From: Sphingomonas telluris
GTDB lineage: Bacteria; Pseudomonadota; Alphaproteobacteria; Sphingomonadales; Sphingomonadaceae
Direction of reading: 5' to 3'
Length of the DNA: 64,000 nt
Assembly (NCBI RefSeq): GCF_022568775.1
Contig: NZ_JAKZHW010000002.1
Location: forward strand, 385,501 to 449,500
Positions 18,139 to 28,746 of the stretch are shown piece after piece (the stretch's first letter is position 1; each line of letters opens with the position of its first letter). A program made the translations under genes and the position numbers. The notes below the pieces were generated by a model that ran no database searches, was not told where the DNA came from, and was given only the letters and a program-made list of their open reading frames with translations.

Positions 18139-20719
18139 TTTCCTTCAGCCGGTAGAGTGCTTCCAGCGCTTCTCGCGGGCTCATGGCATCTGCGTCCATC
18201 GCGCCGAGCGCATCGCGCAAATCGTCGGGACGTTGCTCCTCGGGATGCGCCGCGGCGCTGAACAGTGGCAGATCGTCCAGCCCCGCGGCAATCCCCCCGG
18301 TCGCATCGCGCCCGGCTTCCAGCTTGGCGAGCACCGACTTGGCACGAGCCACGACCTTCGGCGGCAGGCCGGCCAGCTTGGCGACCGCAATGCCGTAGCT
18401 GCGGTCGGCCGCACCGTCAGCGACTTCATGCAGCAGGACGAGATCGCCCTTCCACTCGCGCGCTCGCACGTGATGAAGCGACAGGCAGTCGAGCCGCCCC
18501 GCCAGCCGCGTGAGCTCGTGATAGTGCGTCGCGAAGAGGGTCCGGCACTTCACCTGGTCGTGCACTGCCTCAACTACCGCCCAGGCAATCGCGAGACCGT
18601 CGTAGGTCGAGGTGCCGCGCCCGATCTCGTCGAGGATGACGAGGCTCCTCGGCGTCGCTTGGCTCAGGATTGCCGCCGTCTCGACCATCTCGACCATGAA
18701 GGTCGAGCGGCCACGCGCGAGATTATCCGACGCGCCGACGCGGCTGAAAAGCTTGTCGACGATGCCGACGGTCGCGCGGCTTGCGGGAACAAAGCTGCCG
18801 GACTGCGCGAGCACCGCGACCAGCGCCGCCTGCCGCAGGAAGGTCGACTTGCCGCCCATGTTCGGGCCGGTGATCAGCCACAGCCGGTCGTCCGAGCCGA
18901 GCCTGAGGTCGTTGGCGACGAAGCGCTCGCCCGTGTCCGACAGCGCGGCTTCGACGACTGGGTGACGCCCCGCCTCGATCTCAAGGCACGCCTGGTCCTT
19001 CATGTGCGGCACAGTCCAGCCGCCTTCGGCGCCGCGTTGCGCGTGCGATGCAGCAACGTCGATGCGGGCGATCGCTTCAGCGCTGGCGACGATACGATTG
19101 GCTGACGCAACCGCGAGCGCCGCTAGCTCTTCCGCATGGGCCGCCTCAGCCGCGAGCGCATGCGCGCCGGCCTCGACAACCCGGCTCGCTTCCTCGTGAA
19201 GCTCTGGCGAATTGAAACGCACAGCACCCGCAAGCGTCTGCCGGTGCGTGAATCCGCTGTCGGGCGCCATCAGCTTGTCCGCATGCCGCGCCGCGACCTC
19301 GACATGATAGCCGAGCACCGCGTTGTGCCGGATCTTCAGAGAGGAAATCTGGGTCGCATCGCGGTAGCGGCTCTCCAGTGCCGCAATCGCTCGTCGCCCG
19401 TCCGAAGCGGCGGAACGCAAAGTGTCGAGGGATGGGTCATAGCCTTCCGCGATGTAGCCGCCCTTGCTCGCGTCGATGGGCGGGGATTCCACGAGCGCCC
19501 GGCGAAGCTGCTCGACTAGCGTCTCGTGTCCGCTGAGCCGCGGAAGCAGATTGTCGAGCATGGTCGGCCGCTGAGGCTCAGCTGCCAACTCCGCCCGCAA
19601 TGCATCCGCCGACGAAAGGCCGTCGCGAAGGATGGACAGATCGCGCGGGCTCCCTCGTCCGGCGGTCAGGCGCGCGAGCGCTCGCGCGAAGTCGGGCATC
19701 GCTTTCAGCGCCGACCGAACGCGATCGCGGCGGAGCGCGTCCTCGTGGAGCCATTGGACCAGCGCCAGCCGCTGCTCGATCGATCCCTTGTCCGTCAGCG
19801 GGGCGGAGATGTCCGAAGCGAGCAGGCGTCGTCCCGCGGCGGTCTGGCAGCGGTCGATCTCGCCTAGCAGGCTCCCGGCAACGCTACCCGACACCGAACG
19901 GCAGAGTTCCAGGCTGTCGCGCGTGGCCGCGTCGATCGCCATGTGCGCGGTTCGCGAAACCCGCCGCGGCGCGTCGAGCAGGATGCCTGCACCCTTCTGC
20001 GTCGCGTCCAGATAGGCGAGGAGGCCGCCAGCCGCAGCAAGCTCGGCGCGCGTCGGGCTTCCGATTCCGTCGAGCGTCGCAAGACCGAAACGCGCTTTCA
20101 GCGCCCGCTCGCCGGCCATGCTGTCGAATCCGCCCTTGCCCGCCGTGATGCGAACGCCAGGCCCCGAGGCGTCGGCGATGGTCTCGGCTGGCGACAGCCG
20201 CGCCAGTTCTGACGAAAGCTCCCCCGGCCCGCAGGCGACCAGCTCGAACCGTCCGGTGGAAATGTCCGCCGCGGCGATCGCCCATTCGTCGCCCGCGCGT
20301 CCGATCGCCGCCAGCCAGTTGGCTGCCGAGGACTCGAGCAAAGTCTCTTCGGTCAGCGTCCCCGGCGTGACGAGCCGGATGATCGCTCGCTCTACGAGAG
20401 CCTTCGACCCGCGCGCCTTGCGCGCCTCGGCCGGGCTCTCCGTCTGTTCGGCAATCGCCACGCGGTTTCCCGCGCGGATCAGTCGGGCGAGGTAGGACTC
20501 CGCCGCATGCACCGGCACGCCGCACATCGGAATCGGCTCGCCTTCCGCCTCGCCGCGCTTGGTCAGCGCGATGTCCAGGCAGGCGGCCGCCACCTTCGCA
20601 TCGTCGAAGAACAGCTCGAAGAAATCGCCCATCCGATAGAACAGCAGAGCGTCTCCAGCCTCGGCCTTGAGCCGCTGGTACTGCTGCATCATCGGAGTGG
20701 GTGCGTCGGCGCGCGCCAT
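18122..20719 (-). CDS. mutS: DNA mismatch repair ATPase MutS
   Basis: Recognises mismatches and recruits MutL. 865 residues, a normal length. N-terminal mismatch-binding domain with [20 protein letters not shown], which contains the Phe-x-Glu element; connector and lever domains follow. The C-terminal ABC-type ATPase shows Walker [14 protein letters not shown], the signature region [16 protein letters not shown], Walker [17 protein letters not shown] and [10 protein letters not shown]. The chain ends [18 protein letters not shown], a shortened beta-clamp/tetramer tail. It is divergent from maeB. Confidence 0.97.
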   Translation of the reverse strand: MARADAPTPMMQQYQRLKAEAGDALLFYRMGDFFELFFDDAKVAAACLDIALTKRGEAEGEPIPMCGVPVHAAESYLARLIRAGNRVAIAEQTESPAEARKARGSKALVERAIIRLVTPGTLTEETLLESSAANWLAAIGRAGDEWAIAAADISTGRFELVACGPGELSSELARLSPAETIADASGPGVRITAGKGGFDSMAGERALKARFGLATLDGIGSPTRAELAAAGGLLAYLDATQKGAGILLDAPRRVSRTAHMAIDAATRDSLELCRSVSGSVAGSLLGEIDRCQTAAGRRLLASDISAPLTDKGSIEQRLALVQWLHEDALRRDRVRSALKAMPDFARALARLTAGRGSPRDLSILRDGLSSADALRAELAAEPQRPTMLDNLLPRLSGHETLVEQLRRALVESPPIDASKGGYIAEGYDPSLDTLRSAASDGRRAIAALESRYRDATQISSLKIRHNAVLGYHVEVAARHADKLMAPDSGFTHRQTLAGAVRFNSPELHEEASRVVEAGAHALAAEAAHAEELAALAVASANRIVASAEAIARIDVAASHAQRGAEGGWTVPHMKDQACLEIEAGRHPVVEAALSDTGERFVANDLRLGSDDRLWLITGPNMGGKSTFLRQAALVAVLAQSGSFVPASRATVGIVDKLFSRVGASDNLARGRSTFMVEMVETAAILSQATPRSLVILDEIGRGTSTYDGLAIAWAVVEAVHDQVKCRTLFATHYHELTRLAGRLDCLSLHHVRAREWKGDLVLLHEVADGAADRSYGIAVAKLAGLPPKVVARAKSVLAKLEAGRDATGGIAAGLDDLPLFSAAAHPEEQRPDDLRDALGAMDADAMSPREALEALYRLKEIMGRE

Positions 20720-20786
20720 GACTCAACGGTAGCCGCCCTCGCGCTCCCGCGTGACTCTTTTTTCCGCTCTTCGTAAGGGCAGGGGC

Positions 20787-23072
20787 ATGTCGGAAAGCAA
20801 CGTCACTTTCTCCGAAGCCGAAGCTCTGGAATTCCACGCGCGCGGCCGTCCCGGAAAAATCGAGATCATCGCGTCGAAGCCGATGGCGACGCAGCGCGAT
20901 CTCAGCCTCGCTTATTCGCCCGGCGTCGCCGTCCCGGTGCGCGCGATCGCCGAGGACCCGGGCTGTGCCTACGACTTCACCGCGAAGGGCAATCTCGTCG
21001 CCGTCATTTCCAACGGCACCGCGATCCTCGGCCTCGGCAACCTCGGGGCGCTTGCGTCGAAGCCGGTGATGGAAGGTAAGGCGGTGCTCTTCAAGCGCTT
21101 CGCCGACGTCGATTCCATCGACATCGAAGTTGCCACCGAAGACCCCCAGAAATTCATCGATGCCGTCGCCTTGCTCGAGCCGAGCTTCGGCGGAATCAAC
21201 CTCGAAGACATTGCCGCGCCCGAATGCTTCATCATCGAGCAGACACTGCGCGAGCGGATGAACATCCCCGTCTTTCATGATGACCAGCACGGCACCGCGA
21301 TCATCACCGCCGCCGGCCTCATCAACGCCTGCCACCTGACCGGTCGCAACCTCGCCGACATTCGCGTCGTCGTGAATGGCGCGGGCGCTGCGGCGATCGC
21401 CTGCACAGAGCTGATCAAGGCGATGGGCGTGAAGGGCGACCACGTCATCATGTGCGACCGCAAGGGCGTCATCAGCAAGGACCGCACCGACCTCGACCAG
21501 TGGAAGTCCGCGCATGCGGTCGAGACCGACAAGAAGAACCTCGCCGAGGCGCTGGAAGGCGCCGACGTCTTCCTCGGCCTATCCGCCGCGGGCGCGCTGA
21601 AGCCCGAGATGGTACAGACCATGGCGCGCGAGCCGATCATCTTCGCCATGGCCAATCCGGACCCGGAGATCTGGCCTCCGGATGCCCAAGCCGTTCGCCC
21701 GGACGCGATCATCGCCACCGGCCGGTCGGACTTCCCGAACCAGGTCAACAACGTCCTGGGTTTCCCCTTCATCTTCCGCGGAGCGCTCGATGTCCGCGCC
21801 ACGCGCATCAACGATGAGATGAAGATCGCGGCCGCCGAAGCCATCGCCGAGCTCGCGCGCGAGCCGGTGCCCGAAGAGGTCGCCGCTGCTTACGGCGGTC
21901 GCGCCCAGAGCTTCGGCCGCGACTACATCATCCCGGCGCCGTTCGATCCGCGGCTGATGGAAATCGTGGCATCGGCCGTTGCGCAGGCGGCGGTCGCGAC
22001 AGGCGTTGCGCGCAAGCCCATCGAGGACATGGACGCCTATCGCACCCGGCTGCGGGCGCGGCTCAACCCGACGGTCTCGGTGCTGAGCATTGCTTACGAA
22101 GCGGCGAAAGCGAATCCGAAGCGCGTGCTGTTCGCGGAAGGCGAAGAGCCGAACGTGCTGCGCGCCGCGATCGCATTCAAGGAAGCCGGTTACGGCACGC
22201 CCGTGCTGGTCGGCCGTGAAGAAACATACGAACTGCTGCGGGAAAACGGCGTCGAGGACCCGCAGGAATATGAGGTTCTCAACAGCCGCAACTCGCCGCT
22301 CGTCGGCCGCGCAGTCGACTATATCTACGAGAAGCACCAGCGGCACGGCATGCTCCGCCGCGAGATTGAGCGCCTGGTCAATCAGGACCGCAATTACTTC
22401 GCCGCGGCCATGCTCGCGCTGGGCGAGGCGGATGCGATGATCACCGGCACGACGCGGCCGTTCAGCCAGTCGCTGAAGCAGATCCGGATGGTCATCGACG
22501 ACGAGCCCGGTGCAACGCCGCTCGGCGTTAGCGTCGTCGTCTCACGCCACCAGACCGTGCTCATCGCGGACACGGCAGTGACGGAGCGCCCCGACGCGGA
22601 GCAACTGGCGTCGATCGCGCTGCGCTCGGCTCAGTTCGCGCGCTGGATGGGCATCGAGCCGCGCGTGGCCTTCATCTCCTACACGACCTTCGGCAATCCG
22701 CCGGGCGTCCACATCGAGGAACTGCGCGGTGCGGTGAAGCTGCTCGACGGGATCAAGGTCGACTTCGAATATGAGGGCGAGATGGGCCCCGACGTCGCCC
22801 TGAACCACGAAATGCAGCAGCGCTTCTATCCCTTCAGCCGCCTGTCGGGTCCGGCCAACGTCCTCGTCATGCCCGGCCTGCAATCGGCGAGCTTGTCGTC
22901 GAAGCTGCTGAAGGAACTCGGCGGAGAGAGCATCCTCGGACCGTACATCTTGGGCCTCGAAAAGCCGGTGCAGATCGCGCCGATGACGGCAACTGCTTCC
23001 GACCTCGTGACCCTCGCGGTGCTTGCGGCTCGCGGCGTTCGCGGGAAACCTAAATCCGCTCGACGGAGCTGA
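20787..23072 (+). CDS. maeB: NADP-dependent malic enzyme with phosphotransacetylase-like domain
   Basis: Oxidatively decarboxylates malate to pyruvate with NADP. 761 residues from the ATG at 20787 ([14 protein letters not shown]). N-terminal malic domain: [20 protein letters not shown] and [20 protein letters not shown]. The nucleotide-binding fold is [14 protein letters not shown]. The C-terminal third ([20 protein letters not shown], then [20 protein letters not shown]) is the phosphotransacetylase-like regulatory domain typical of MaeB, normally without acetyltransferase activity and binding acetyl-CoA. Its 3' end overlaps the convergent relA/spoT end by 23 nt. Confidence 0.95.
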   Translation: MSESNVTFSEAEALEFHARGRPGKIEIIASKPMATQRDLSLAYSPGVAVPVRAIAEDPGCAYDFTAKGNLVAVISNGTAILGLGNLGALASKPVMEGKAVLFKRFADVDSIDIEVATEDPQKFIDAVALLEPSFGGINLEDIAAPECFIIEQTLRERMNIPVFHDDQHGTAIITAAGLINACHLTGRNLADIRVVVNGAGAAAIACTELIKAMGVKGDHVIMCDRKGVISKDRTDLDQWKSAHAVETDKKNLAEALEGADVFLGLSAAGALKPEMVQTMAREPIIFAMANPDPEIWPPDAQAVRPDAIIATGRSDFPNQVNNVLGFPFIFRGALDVRATRINDEMKIAAAEAIAELAREPVPEEVAAAYGGRAQSFGRDYIIPAPFDPRLMEIVASAVAQAAVATGVARKPIEDMDAYRTRLRARLNPTVSVLSIAYEAAKANPKRVLFAEGEEPNVLRAAIAFKEAGYGTPVLVGREETYELLRENGVEDPQEYEVLNSRNSPLVGRAVDYIYEKHQRHGMLRREIERLVNQDRNYFAAAMLALGEADAMITGTTRPFSQSLKQIRMVIDDEPGATPLGVSVVVSRHQTVLIADTAVTERPDAEQLASIALRSAQFARWMGIEPRVAFISYTTFGNPPGVHIEELRGAVKLLDGIKVDFEYEGEMGPDVALNHEMQQRFYPFSRLSGPANVLVMPGLQSASLSSKLLKELGGESILGPYILGLEKPVQIAPMTATASDLVTLAVLAARGVRGKPKSARRS

Positions 23073-25140
23073 CCTGATCCGCCGCTCGCAGGGCGGCGAT
23101 GATCGCATGCAGGTGCGCAAGATCGTGGACCTCCACGTCGAGATGGAACGTCTGGAAGCTTCCGTCGCGGTGGACCAGCGCCAGGTTCACGATGTTGGCG
23201 TGCTTCTGGCCGAGGATGCTCGCGACTGCACCGAGCGCACCCGGGACGTCGCGGACGATGACGACCAACCGCGCCGCGCCTCCGTCCGAACCCTCGCCCC
23301 AGGCGAGGTCGAGCCAATCGGCGTCGATGCCGCTCGCAAGCGTGTCGCAGCCGATGACGTGAACCTCGATCTCCTCGTCTTCCCGCCGAAGCCCGACGAT
23401 CCGGTCGCCCGGGATCGGATGGCAACATTGCGCCAGATGGTAGGCGACGCCCGGCGTGAGACCCTTGATCGAGATGGCCGTGCGCTGCGCCAGCGGCCGC
23501 GCCGCCACATCGCCGCCGGCTGAGCCGGGCATCAGCGCTTCCATCAGAGCCTCGTCGCTGACCCGCTTGCGAGCGATCGCGATCATCAGCTCGTCCTCGC
23601 TCTCGATCTTGAGCCGCTTGAGCGCCTGCTTGATCGCGTCCGTATCCAGCACCGCCGGCAGGCGCTCGACGATCTCCTCGTAGATCTTCCGGCCCAGCTC
23701 GACGGTCTCGTCCCGCTCCTTGTGACGGACGAAGCGGCGGACGCCGGCGCGCGCTTTTCCCGTGACGACGAAACGCAGCCACGATGGCTGAGGGTGCTGG
23801 GCCTCTGAGACGAGAATCTCGACCTGGTCGCCATTCTCCAGGATCGTCCGCAGCGGCACCACCCGCCCGTTGACCTTCGCCCCGACGGTCCGGTCGCCGA
23901 GGTCGGTGTGCACGGCGTAGGCGAAGTCGACCGGCGTTGCGCCCTTGGGAAGCTGGATCAGCTCGCCTTTCGGCGTGAAGGCGAAGATGCGATCCTGGTA
24001 CATCGCCATCCGCGTATGCTCGAGAAGCTCTTCGGGAGTCTCGGCATGGTCGAGGATCTCGACGAGGTCGTCGACCCAGGGAACGCTGATGGCCTCGGCG
24101 GGCTTACCCTCCTTGTACGCCCAGTGAGCGGCAAGGCCGCGCTCGGCCTGCTCGTGCATCTCGCGCGTGCGGATCTGGATTTCGATCCGGGTCTTCGAAT
24201 CGTGGATGATCGTCGTGTGCAGCGAGCGGTAGCCGTTCCGCTTGGGCGTCGAGATGTAGTCCTTGAACCGGCCCGGAACCATCGGCCATCGCTGGTGGAT
24301 GAACCCCAGCGCCTTGTAGCAATCCTCGACCCCGTCGACGATCACGCGGAAGGCCATCACGTCGGACAATTGCTCGAAGCTGATGTGGCGCTCCGCCATC
24401 TTGCGCCAGATGGAATAGGGATGCTTCTGCCGGCCCATGACCTCTGCGCTGAGGCCGTGGTCCGATAGATAGAGCTGCAGGCCGAGCCCAATGCGGCTGA
24501 CGAGATCGCCGCCCTTTTCGCTGAGCTGCTGAAGGCGCCGCGTGACCGATGCGTAGGCGTCCGGCTCCAGCACCTGGAACGCGATCGTCTGCATCTCGGT
24601 CATCATTTCGTACATGCCTATCCGCTCGGCGAGCGGCGCGTAGATATCCATCGTCTCGCGAGCGATCCTGCGCCGCTTCTCTTCGCTCTTGATGTGATGG
24701 AGCGTCCGCATGTTGTGCAGGCGGTCGGCCAGCTTCACCAGAAGCACGCGGATGTCGTCGGACAGAGCGAGCAGGAACTTGCGGAGATTCTCCGCCGCGC
24801 GCTCGCTTTCCGATTGCGCCTCGATCTTGCTGAGCTTGGTCACCCCGTCGACCAGCCGGGCGACGTCCTTCCCGAAGAGCCTCTCGATCTCCTCCGGAGT
24901 CGCGACCGTATCCTCGATCGTGTCGTGGAGGATAGCGGTGGCGATGGTCTGGTCGTCGAGCTTAAGGTCGGTGAGGATGCCCGCGACCTCGATCGGATGG
25001 CTGAAATACGGGTCGCCGCTGGCGCGAGTCTGAGTCCCGTGCGCCTTCATCGAAAAGACGTAGGCGCGATTGATCAGGCCCTCATCGGCATCCGGGTCGT
25101 AGGACCGGACCTTCTCGATCAGCTCATACTGTCGCAGCAC
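23050..25140 (-). CDS. Bifunctional (p)ppGpp synthetase/hydrolase (RSH)
   Basis: RelA/SpoT-type enzyme making and degrading the alarmone. The GTG at 25140 (VLRQYELIEKV) matches where family members usually begin and gives 696 residues; an ATG at 25176 is possible but has no ribosome-binding site. HD hydrolase: GDPYFSHPIEVAGIL and AILHDTIEDT. Synthetase: FKDYISTPKRNGYRSLHTTI. Then TGS (IFAFTPKGELIQLPKGATPVD) and a C-terminal ACT domain (VVIVRDVPGALGAVASILGQ). The hydrolase HDxxED motif is intact, so both activities are expected. It is on the same strand as rpoZ but separated from it by the HxlR gene on the opposite strand. Confidence 0.95.
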   Translation of the reverse strand: MLRQYELIEKVRSYDPDADEGLINRAYVFSMKAHGTQTRASGDPYFSHPIEVAGILTDLKLDDQTIATAILHDTIEDTVATPEEIERLFGKDVARLVDGVTKLSKIEAQSESERAAENLRKFLLALSDDIRVLLVKLADRLHNMRTLHHIKSEEKRRRIARETMDIYAPLAERIGMYEMMTEMQTIAFQVLEPDAYASVTRRLQQLSEKGGDLVSRIGLGLQLYLSDHGLSAEVMGRQKHPYSIWRKMAERHISFEQLSDVMAFRVIVDGVEDCYKALGFIHQRWPMVPGRFKDYISTPKRNGYRSLHTTIIHDSKTRIEIQIRTREMHEQAERGLAAHWAYKEGKPAEAISVPWVDDLVEILDHAETPEELLEHTRMAMYQDRIFAFTPKGELIQLPKGATPVDFAYAVHTDLGDRTVGAKVNGRVVPLRTILENGDQVEILVSEAQHPQPSWLRFVVTGKARAGVRRFVRHKERDETVELGRKIYEEIVERLPAVLDTDAIKQALKRLKIESEDELMIAIARKRVSDEALMEALMPGSAGGDVAARPLAQRTAISIKGLTPGVAYHLAQCCHPIPGDRIVGLRREDEEIEVHVIGCDTLASGIDADWLDLAWGEGSDGGAARLVVIVRDVPGALGAVASILGQKHANIVNLALVHRDGSFQTFHLDVEVHDLAHLHAIIAALRAADQVSSVERI

Positions 25141-25271
25141 TCTCCTAAGATGGGCGACCCCACCCTCATTGTGCAAGCGCGAAAGGATTCAGTGGCGTGG
25201 CAGGACGGGTATTTGCAATTTCAATGCTTTGTGCTTTGCTTGCGTCGCCGAAAGAGGGGAGCAGGGGCTGA

Positions 25272-25760
25272 TTGGCCAAGGGGAATGCCAAGTTCGTCGT
25301 TGACGCGTTCAAGGAAGCGGCGCTTGCGTGTCCGCTCCCGGCTGCCGTCGAGCTGATCGGTGAGAAATGGGCTTTTCTCATCTTGCGGGGCGCGATCAAC
25401 GATTTGCACCATTTCGAGGAATTCCAGGCTGGCCTTGGAATTGCCCGCAACATCCTCTCCGACCGTTTGGCGAAGCTCACCGCCGGCGGAATCCTCGAGC
25501 GGACGCCGGATCCGTCCGACCGGCGCAAGGTCATTTATACCCTGACGCCCAAAGGCGAGGCGCTGATGCCCGTGGTCCTGGCGCTTCGGCAGTGGGGCGA
25601 GGAGTGGGGTGGCGGCCCTGCCGACGTCGTGCTTGTCGATCGCGAGAAGGGGCGCCCCGTTAGGAAGATCTGCGTCATGTCCGAGGATGGGCGCGTGCTG
25701 AGCTCGCCCGATGATCTCGTTTGGGCCCCACGGTCGGACGCCGAGGGTAGAGCCGCCTAA
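25272..25760 (+). CDS. HxlR-family transcriptional regulator
   Basis: 162 residues with a TTG start at 25272; no ATG precedes the domain, and a purine-rich GAGGGGAGCAGGG leader lies upstream. The winged-helix HxlR domain starts with CPLPAAVELIGEKWAFLILR, followed by FEEFQAGLGIARNILSDRLA and the wing RKVIYTLTPKGEALMPVV. HxlR proteins are small-molecule- or redox-responsive repressors. A single Cys precedes the HTH (ACPLP), as in many members, with another near the end. It is divergent from relA/spoT. The C-terminal extension (VDREKGRPVRKICVMSEDGR) is not part of the core. Confidence 0.85.
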   Translation: MAKGNAKFVVDAFKEAALACPLPAAVELIGEKWAFLILRGAINDLHHFEEFQAGLGIARNILSDRLAKLTAGGILERTPDPSDRRKVIYTLTPKGEALMPVVLALRQWGEEWGGGPADVVLVDREKGRPVRKICVMSEDGRVLSSPDDLVWAPRSDAEGRAA

Positions 25761-25770
25761 GCAAAAGAAA

Positions 25771-25794
25771 AGGGTCGGCGAACCGGCCCTTTTT
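25771..25794 (+). terminator. Bidirectional terminator between the HxlR gene and rpoZ
   Basis: AGGGTCGG pairs with CCGGCCCT (one G-T wobble) around a CGAA tetraloop, followed by TTTTT; an A-rich run on the other side makes it usable on the minus strand for rpoZ as well. Confidence 0.8.
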
Positions 25795-25817
25795 GATTCG
25801 GAAATCGAAGCCGCAGC

Positions 25818-26159
25818 TTACTCGTAGTCGCCGCCGCTGGGCGACGGGCGCGGCGGAGCGGCAGCCGTCAGGCGAAGCGCCTCGGCGGCATCGCTGAGGG
25901 ACGCCAGCTCTTCCGTCTCGTCCTCCTCGTCGATGCGAACACGCTGCAGGCCGTTGACGATCGCCTCTTCGAGGTCGTTCGGCTTCACGGTCTGCTCAGC
26001 GATCTCGCGCAGGGCGACGACCGGGTTCTTGTCGCGGTCGCGATCGATCGTCAGGTCGGCACCCGACGAGATCTGGCGCGCACGCTGGGCGGCAAAAAGG
26101 ATGAGGTCGAACCGATTGGAGACCTTGTCGACGCAATCTTCGACCGTAACGCGAGCCAT
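25818..26159 (-). CDS. rpoZ: RNA polymerase omega subunit
   Basis: 113 residues. The N-terminal omega core is complete: [32 protein letters not shown], then [16 protein letters not shown]. It helps beta-prime folding and is needed for ppGpp binding at one site. The C-terminal extension ([15 protein letters not shown], Pro-rich end) is long, as in alphaproteobacteria. It lies close to relA/spoT, which is common. Confidence 0.95.
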   Translation of the reverse strand: MARVTVEDCVDKVSNRFDLILFAAQRARQISSGADLTIDRDRDKNPVVALREIAEQTVKPNDLEEAIVNGLQRVRIDEEDETEELASLSDAAEALRLTAAAPPRPSPSGGDYE

Positions 26160-26297
26160 GTGGCGCTCCGAAATCCTGAAATGGAATGGAAGAGGCTGGC
26201 GATTAGGGGTGTGGACCCCGAGAAGTCAAGGATTGTGCGTTGTCCGGCCATGCCGTGACAGCTTGCGCCGCACCCTGCCGACCGGCAGAGCTAGAGC

Positions 26298-27473
26298 ATG
26301 GCGGCCCAGCCCAATTCGACCAAAGCCTCGGACCAGCCGATCCGCGCGACCGTCGAGGGCAATCGGCTGGAGCTGATCGAGAGCGGGGCCGCCCGCCTCG
26401 AAGAGCTGATCAAGATTATCGGGGAGGCCGAGGAAAGCCTCCGCATCATCTTCTACATCTTCGCCAGCGACGAATCGGGGCATCGGGTACGCGATGCCTT
26501 GGTGGAAGCGGCGGGCCGCGGCGTCCGCGTACGGTTGCTTGTCGACGGCTTCGGCTGCTCGACGGCCGAGCCCGACTTTTTCCAGCCGCTCCGGGACGCA
26601 GGCGGCGACTTCTGTGTCTTCAATCCGCGCTACGGCGCGCGTTACCTGGTCCGCAATCACCAGAAGCTTGTCGTCGCGGACCGGCGCGTTGGGATCATCG
26701 GCGGCGCCAACGTCCAAGACTCCTATCTGTCCGACGAAGGGCCGAAGCACTGGCGCGACCTTTGGCTGCGGATCGAGGGTCCCGCGCTCGATGCACCCTG
26801 TCGCTATTTCGATTCGCTGTTCCGGTGGACGAAGGGCAAGGATTCGAAGCTTCGCGCGCTACGCCGCATCGTGAAGCGCCACAGCCAGATGGCGGGAGAG
26901 CTTCAGTGGAAGTTCGCCGGTCCGATCAGCCGCAAGCATAGCTGGCCGGCGGCCCTGGTCCGCGAGCTTTCCGAGGCCCGCAACGTCGACGTGATCTCCG
27001 CTTACTTCTCCCCGCCGGGATCGCTGCTGCGGCGGTTCGGCCGGATCGCGCGCAGGGGCCGAGTCCGCATCATCACCGCGTCCAAGTCCGACAACAATGC
27101 GACAATCGCGGCCGCTCGCCATACCTACAGCCGTCTGCTTCGCCGGCGGGTGCAGATGTACGAATACGAACCCGCGAAGCTCCACACCAAGCTCGCGATC
27201 GTCGACGACCTCGTGCACATCGGCTCGTCGAACCTCGACTTCAGGAGCCTCTACATCAACCTAGAGATCATGCTGCGGATCGAGGATGCGGGCTTTGCCG
27301 CCGACATGCGGCGTTATTTCCAGCATGAGCTAGCCGACAGCGAAGAGATCACGATCGCCCTGCACCGCCAGCGGGCAACCCTGTGGCGGCGGTTCAAATG
27401 GACGATTTCGCACTGGCTGGTGACGGCACTGGATTACACGGTCACGAAGAGGCTGAACTTCAAGGAAGCGTGA
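26298..27473 (+). CDS. Phospholipase D-family protein, cardiolipin synthase-like
   Basis: 391 residues with two HKD motifs: HQKLVVADRRVGIIGGAN (His121, Lys123, Asp128) and HTKLAIVDDLVHIGSSNLD (His296, Lys298, Asp303), so the active site is complete. There are no N-terminal membrane helices, unlike classical Cls. A basic C-terminal helix (LWRRFKWTISHWLVTALDY) may bind the membrane. The likely role is cardiolipin synthesis or phosphatidyl transfer. A convergent phospholipid-methyltransferase-like gene lies just downstream, suggesting a lipid-remodelling neighbourhood. Confidence 0.85.
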   Translation: MAAQPNSTKASDQPIRATVEGNRLELIESGAARLEELIKIIGEAEESLRIIFYIFASDESGHRVRDALVEAAGRGVRVRLLVDGFGCSTAEPDFFQPLRDAGGDFCVFNPRYGARYLVRNHQKLVVADRRVGIIGGANVQDSYLSDEGPKHWRDLWLRIEGPALDAPCRYFDSLFRWTKGKDSKLRALRRIVKRHSQMAGELQWKFAGPISRKHSWPAALVRELSEARNVDVISAYFSPPGSLLRRFGRIARRGRVRIITASKSDNNATIAAARHTYSRLLRRRVQMYEYEPAKLHTKLAIVDDLVHIGSSNLDFRSLYINLEIMLRIEDAGFAADMRRYFQHELADSEEITIALHRQRATLWRRFKWTISHWLVTALDYTVTKRLNFKEA

Positions 27474-27476
27474 AGC

Positions 27477-28118
27477 TCAGGCTTCGCCGTTCTTCTTCCA
27501 CGCCCAGAACAGGGTCGCGGGCGGGACGTTGATCCACTCGAAGCCGCGATCGAGGCGGTCGAAATGCGGCGCGATGAAGTCGCGGACCTTGGGGCTGAAT
27601 TGGTAGACCAGGAACGCGCCGCCCGGACGGATCGCCTTGGCCGTGGCTTCGGCAATCGCGTCGCCGACGCCCGGCGGAAGGGTCGAGAAAGGCAGGCCCG
27701 AGACGACATAATCGGCCTTGTCGAAGCCACGGTCGGCCAGGATCTTTTCTACGTCCGCAGCCGATCCGGTCACGGCTACCAGCCGCGGATCGTCGATCGA
27801 TTCTTTGAGGTAGCGAGTGAAATCGGCGTTGGTGTCGATGGTCAGCAGGGTCGCATCGGGGCCCAGCTTTTCCAGGATCGGGCGCGTGAACGTACCGACG
27901 CCCGGGCCATATTCCACGAACAGCTTCGTGTTTTCCCAATCGACGGGCCCCAGCATCTTCTCGATGAGCACCCGGCTTGACGGGATGATCGAGCCGACCA
28001 TCACCGGATGTTTCAGGAAGCCGCGAAGGAACTGCCAGTGCGGGCTGGCGCCGCGTCGCGCTGAACGGCGGACTAGGCGGCGGGGGCCCTTGAGGGTCCG
28101 GGCAGTCGAAGTGGGCAT
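27477..28118 (-). CDS. SAM-dependent methyltransferase, phospholipid N-methyltransferase (PmtA)-like
   Basis: 212 residues from the ATG at 28118, preceded by GGAG; a longer frame to 28184 lacks a site. Motif I is FVEYGPGVGTFTRPIL. LKHPVMVGSIIPSSRVL before it is the substrate-side N-terminal helix of the PmtA-like group, and DYVVSGLPFSTLPP is motif IV, where rRNA and phospholipid methyltransferases carry a [ND]-P-P-[FY]-like pattern. A basic N-terminus (GPRRLVRRSARRG) suits membrane association. Phosphatidylethanolamine methylation is a likely but unproven activity. Confidence 0.75.
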   Translation of the reverse strand: MPTSTARTLKGPRRLVRRSARRGASPHWQFLRGFLKHPVMVGSIIPSSRVLIEKMLGPVDWENTKLFVEYGPGVGTFTRPILEKLGPDATLLTIDTNADFTRYLKESIDDPRLVAVTGSAADVEKILADRGFDKADYVVSGLPFSTLPPGVGDAIAEATAKAIRPGGAFLVYQFSPKVRDFIAPHFDRLDRGFEWINVPPATLFWAWKKNGEA

Positions 28119-28286
28119 CGGTGCTCCAAGAAAAAGCGGCTGGCTCCGTTCGCAAATGCGCCGCCGCTTGGCAAGGTTCCGCACCGCTGATGCGATGAGT
28201 GGCGAACTCGACGGAGCGCCGCGCTTCGTCGCTACGGTGCGCCGAAGTCGTTGAAGTCACGCCTCTTCCGGCACTACATCGAGGGC

Positions 28287-28679
28287 GTGCCGCAGCTCCA
28301 TCTCACAAAGGTCGCGTTCGGATGCCGCGACCTCGACGCCCTCCGTTCACGCGTCGACGCGCGCGCGGAGCAGGGTGAGGTCCGCGTGGTGACTCGCATG
28401 CGGCCCAAGCGCGCGGACGAGCTGGTCGGCGGCAATCTCTACTGGATCGTCAAGCACCGGATCATCGGCGGCCAGCGCATTCTCGCGTTCGAGGATCGGC
28501 CCGACGGGCGAATCAATATCGTCTGCTCCGGCGAGCTCCAGACGGTCGCCCCGATCCCCAAGCGCGCGCACCAGGGCTGGCGCTATTTCGAGGCCGAGAT
28601 CCCGGCGGGGGATGAATCGGGCCTCGCCGAGCTCCCCGCGCAATTGTACGGACGACTCGCGGCGTTAGCGCTCGTCTGA
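28287..28679 (+). CDS. DUF1489-family protein
   Basis: 130 residues if read from the GTG at 28287 (MPQLHLTKVAFG), where the family normally begins; an in-frame TTG at 28251 would add 12 residues. Conserved features are HLTKVAFGCRDL, TRMRPKRADELVGGNLYWIV and a C-terminal GWRYFEAEIPAGD. DUF1489 proteins are widespread in alphaproteobacteria and have no established function. The gene precedes the CADD-type gene by 67 nt on the same strand. Confidence 0.8.
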   Translation: MPQLHLTKVAFGCRDLDALRSRVDARAEQGEVRVVTRMRPKRADELVGGNLYWIVKHRIIGGQRILAFEDRPDGRINIVCSGELQTVAPIPKRAHQGWRYFEAEIPAGDESGLAELPAQLYGRLAALALV

Positions 28680-28746
28680 TTGCGCGCGTCGGCTTGCCGA
28701 CGTTTTCGCTGGCAGCTATCTCCCGGCCTCCAACAGCAGGAGGCCC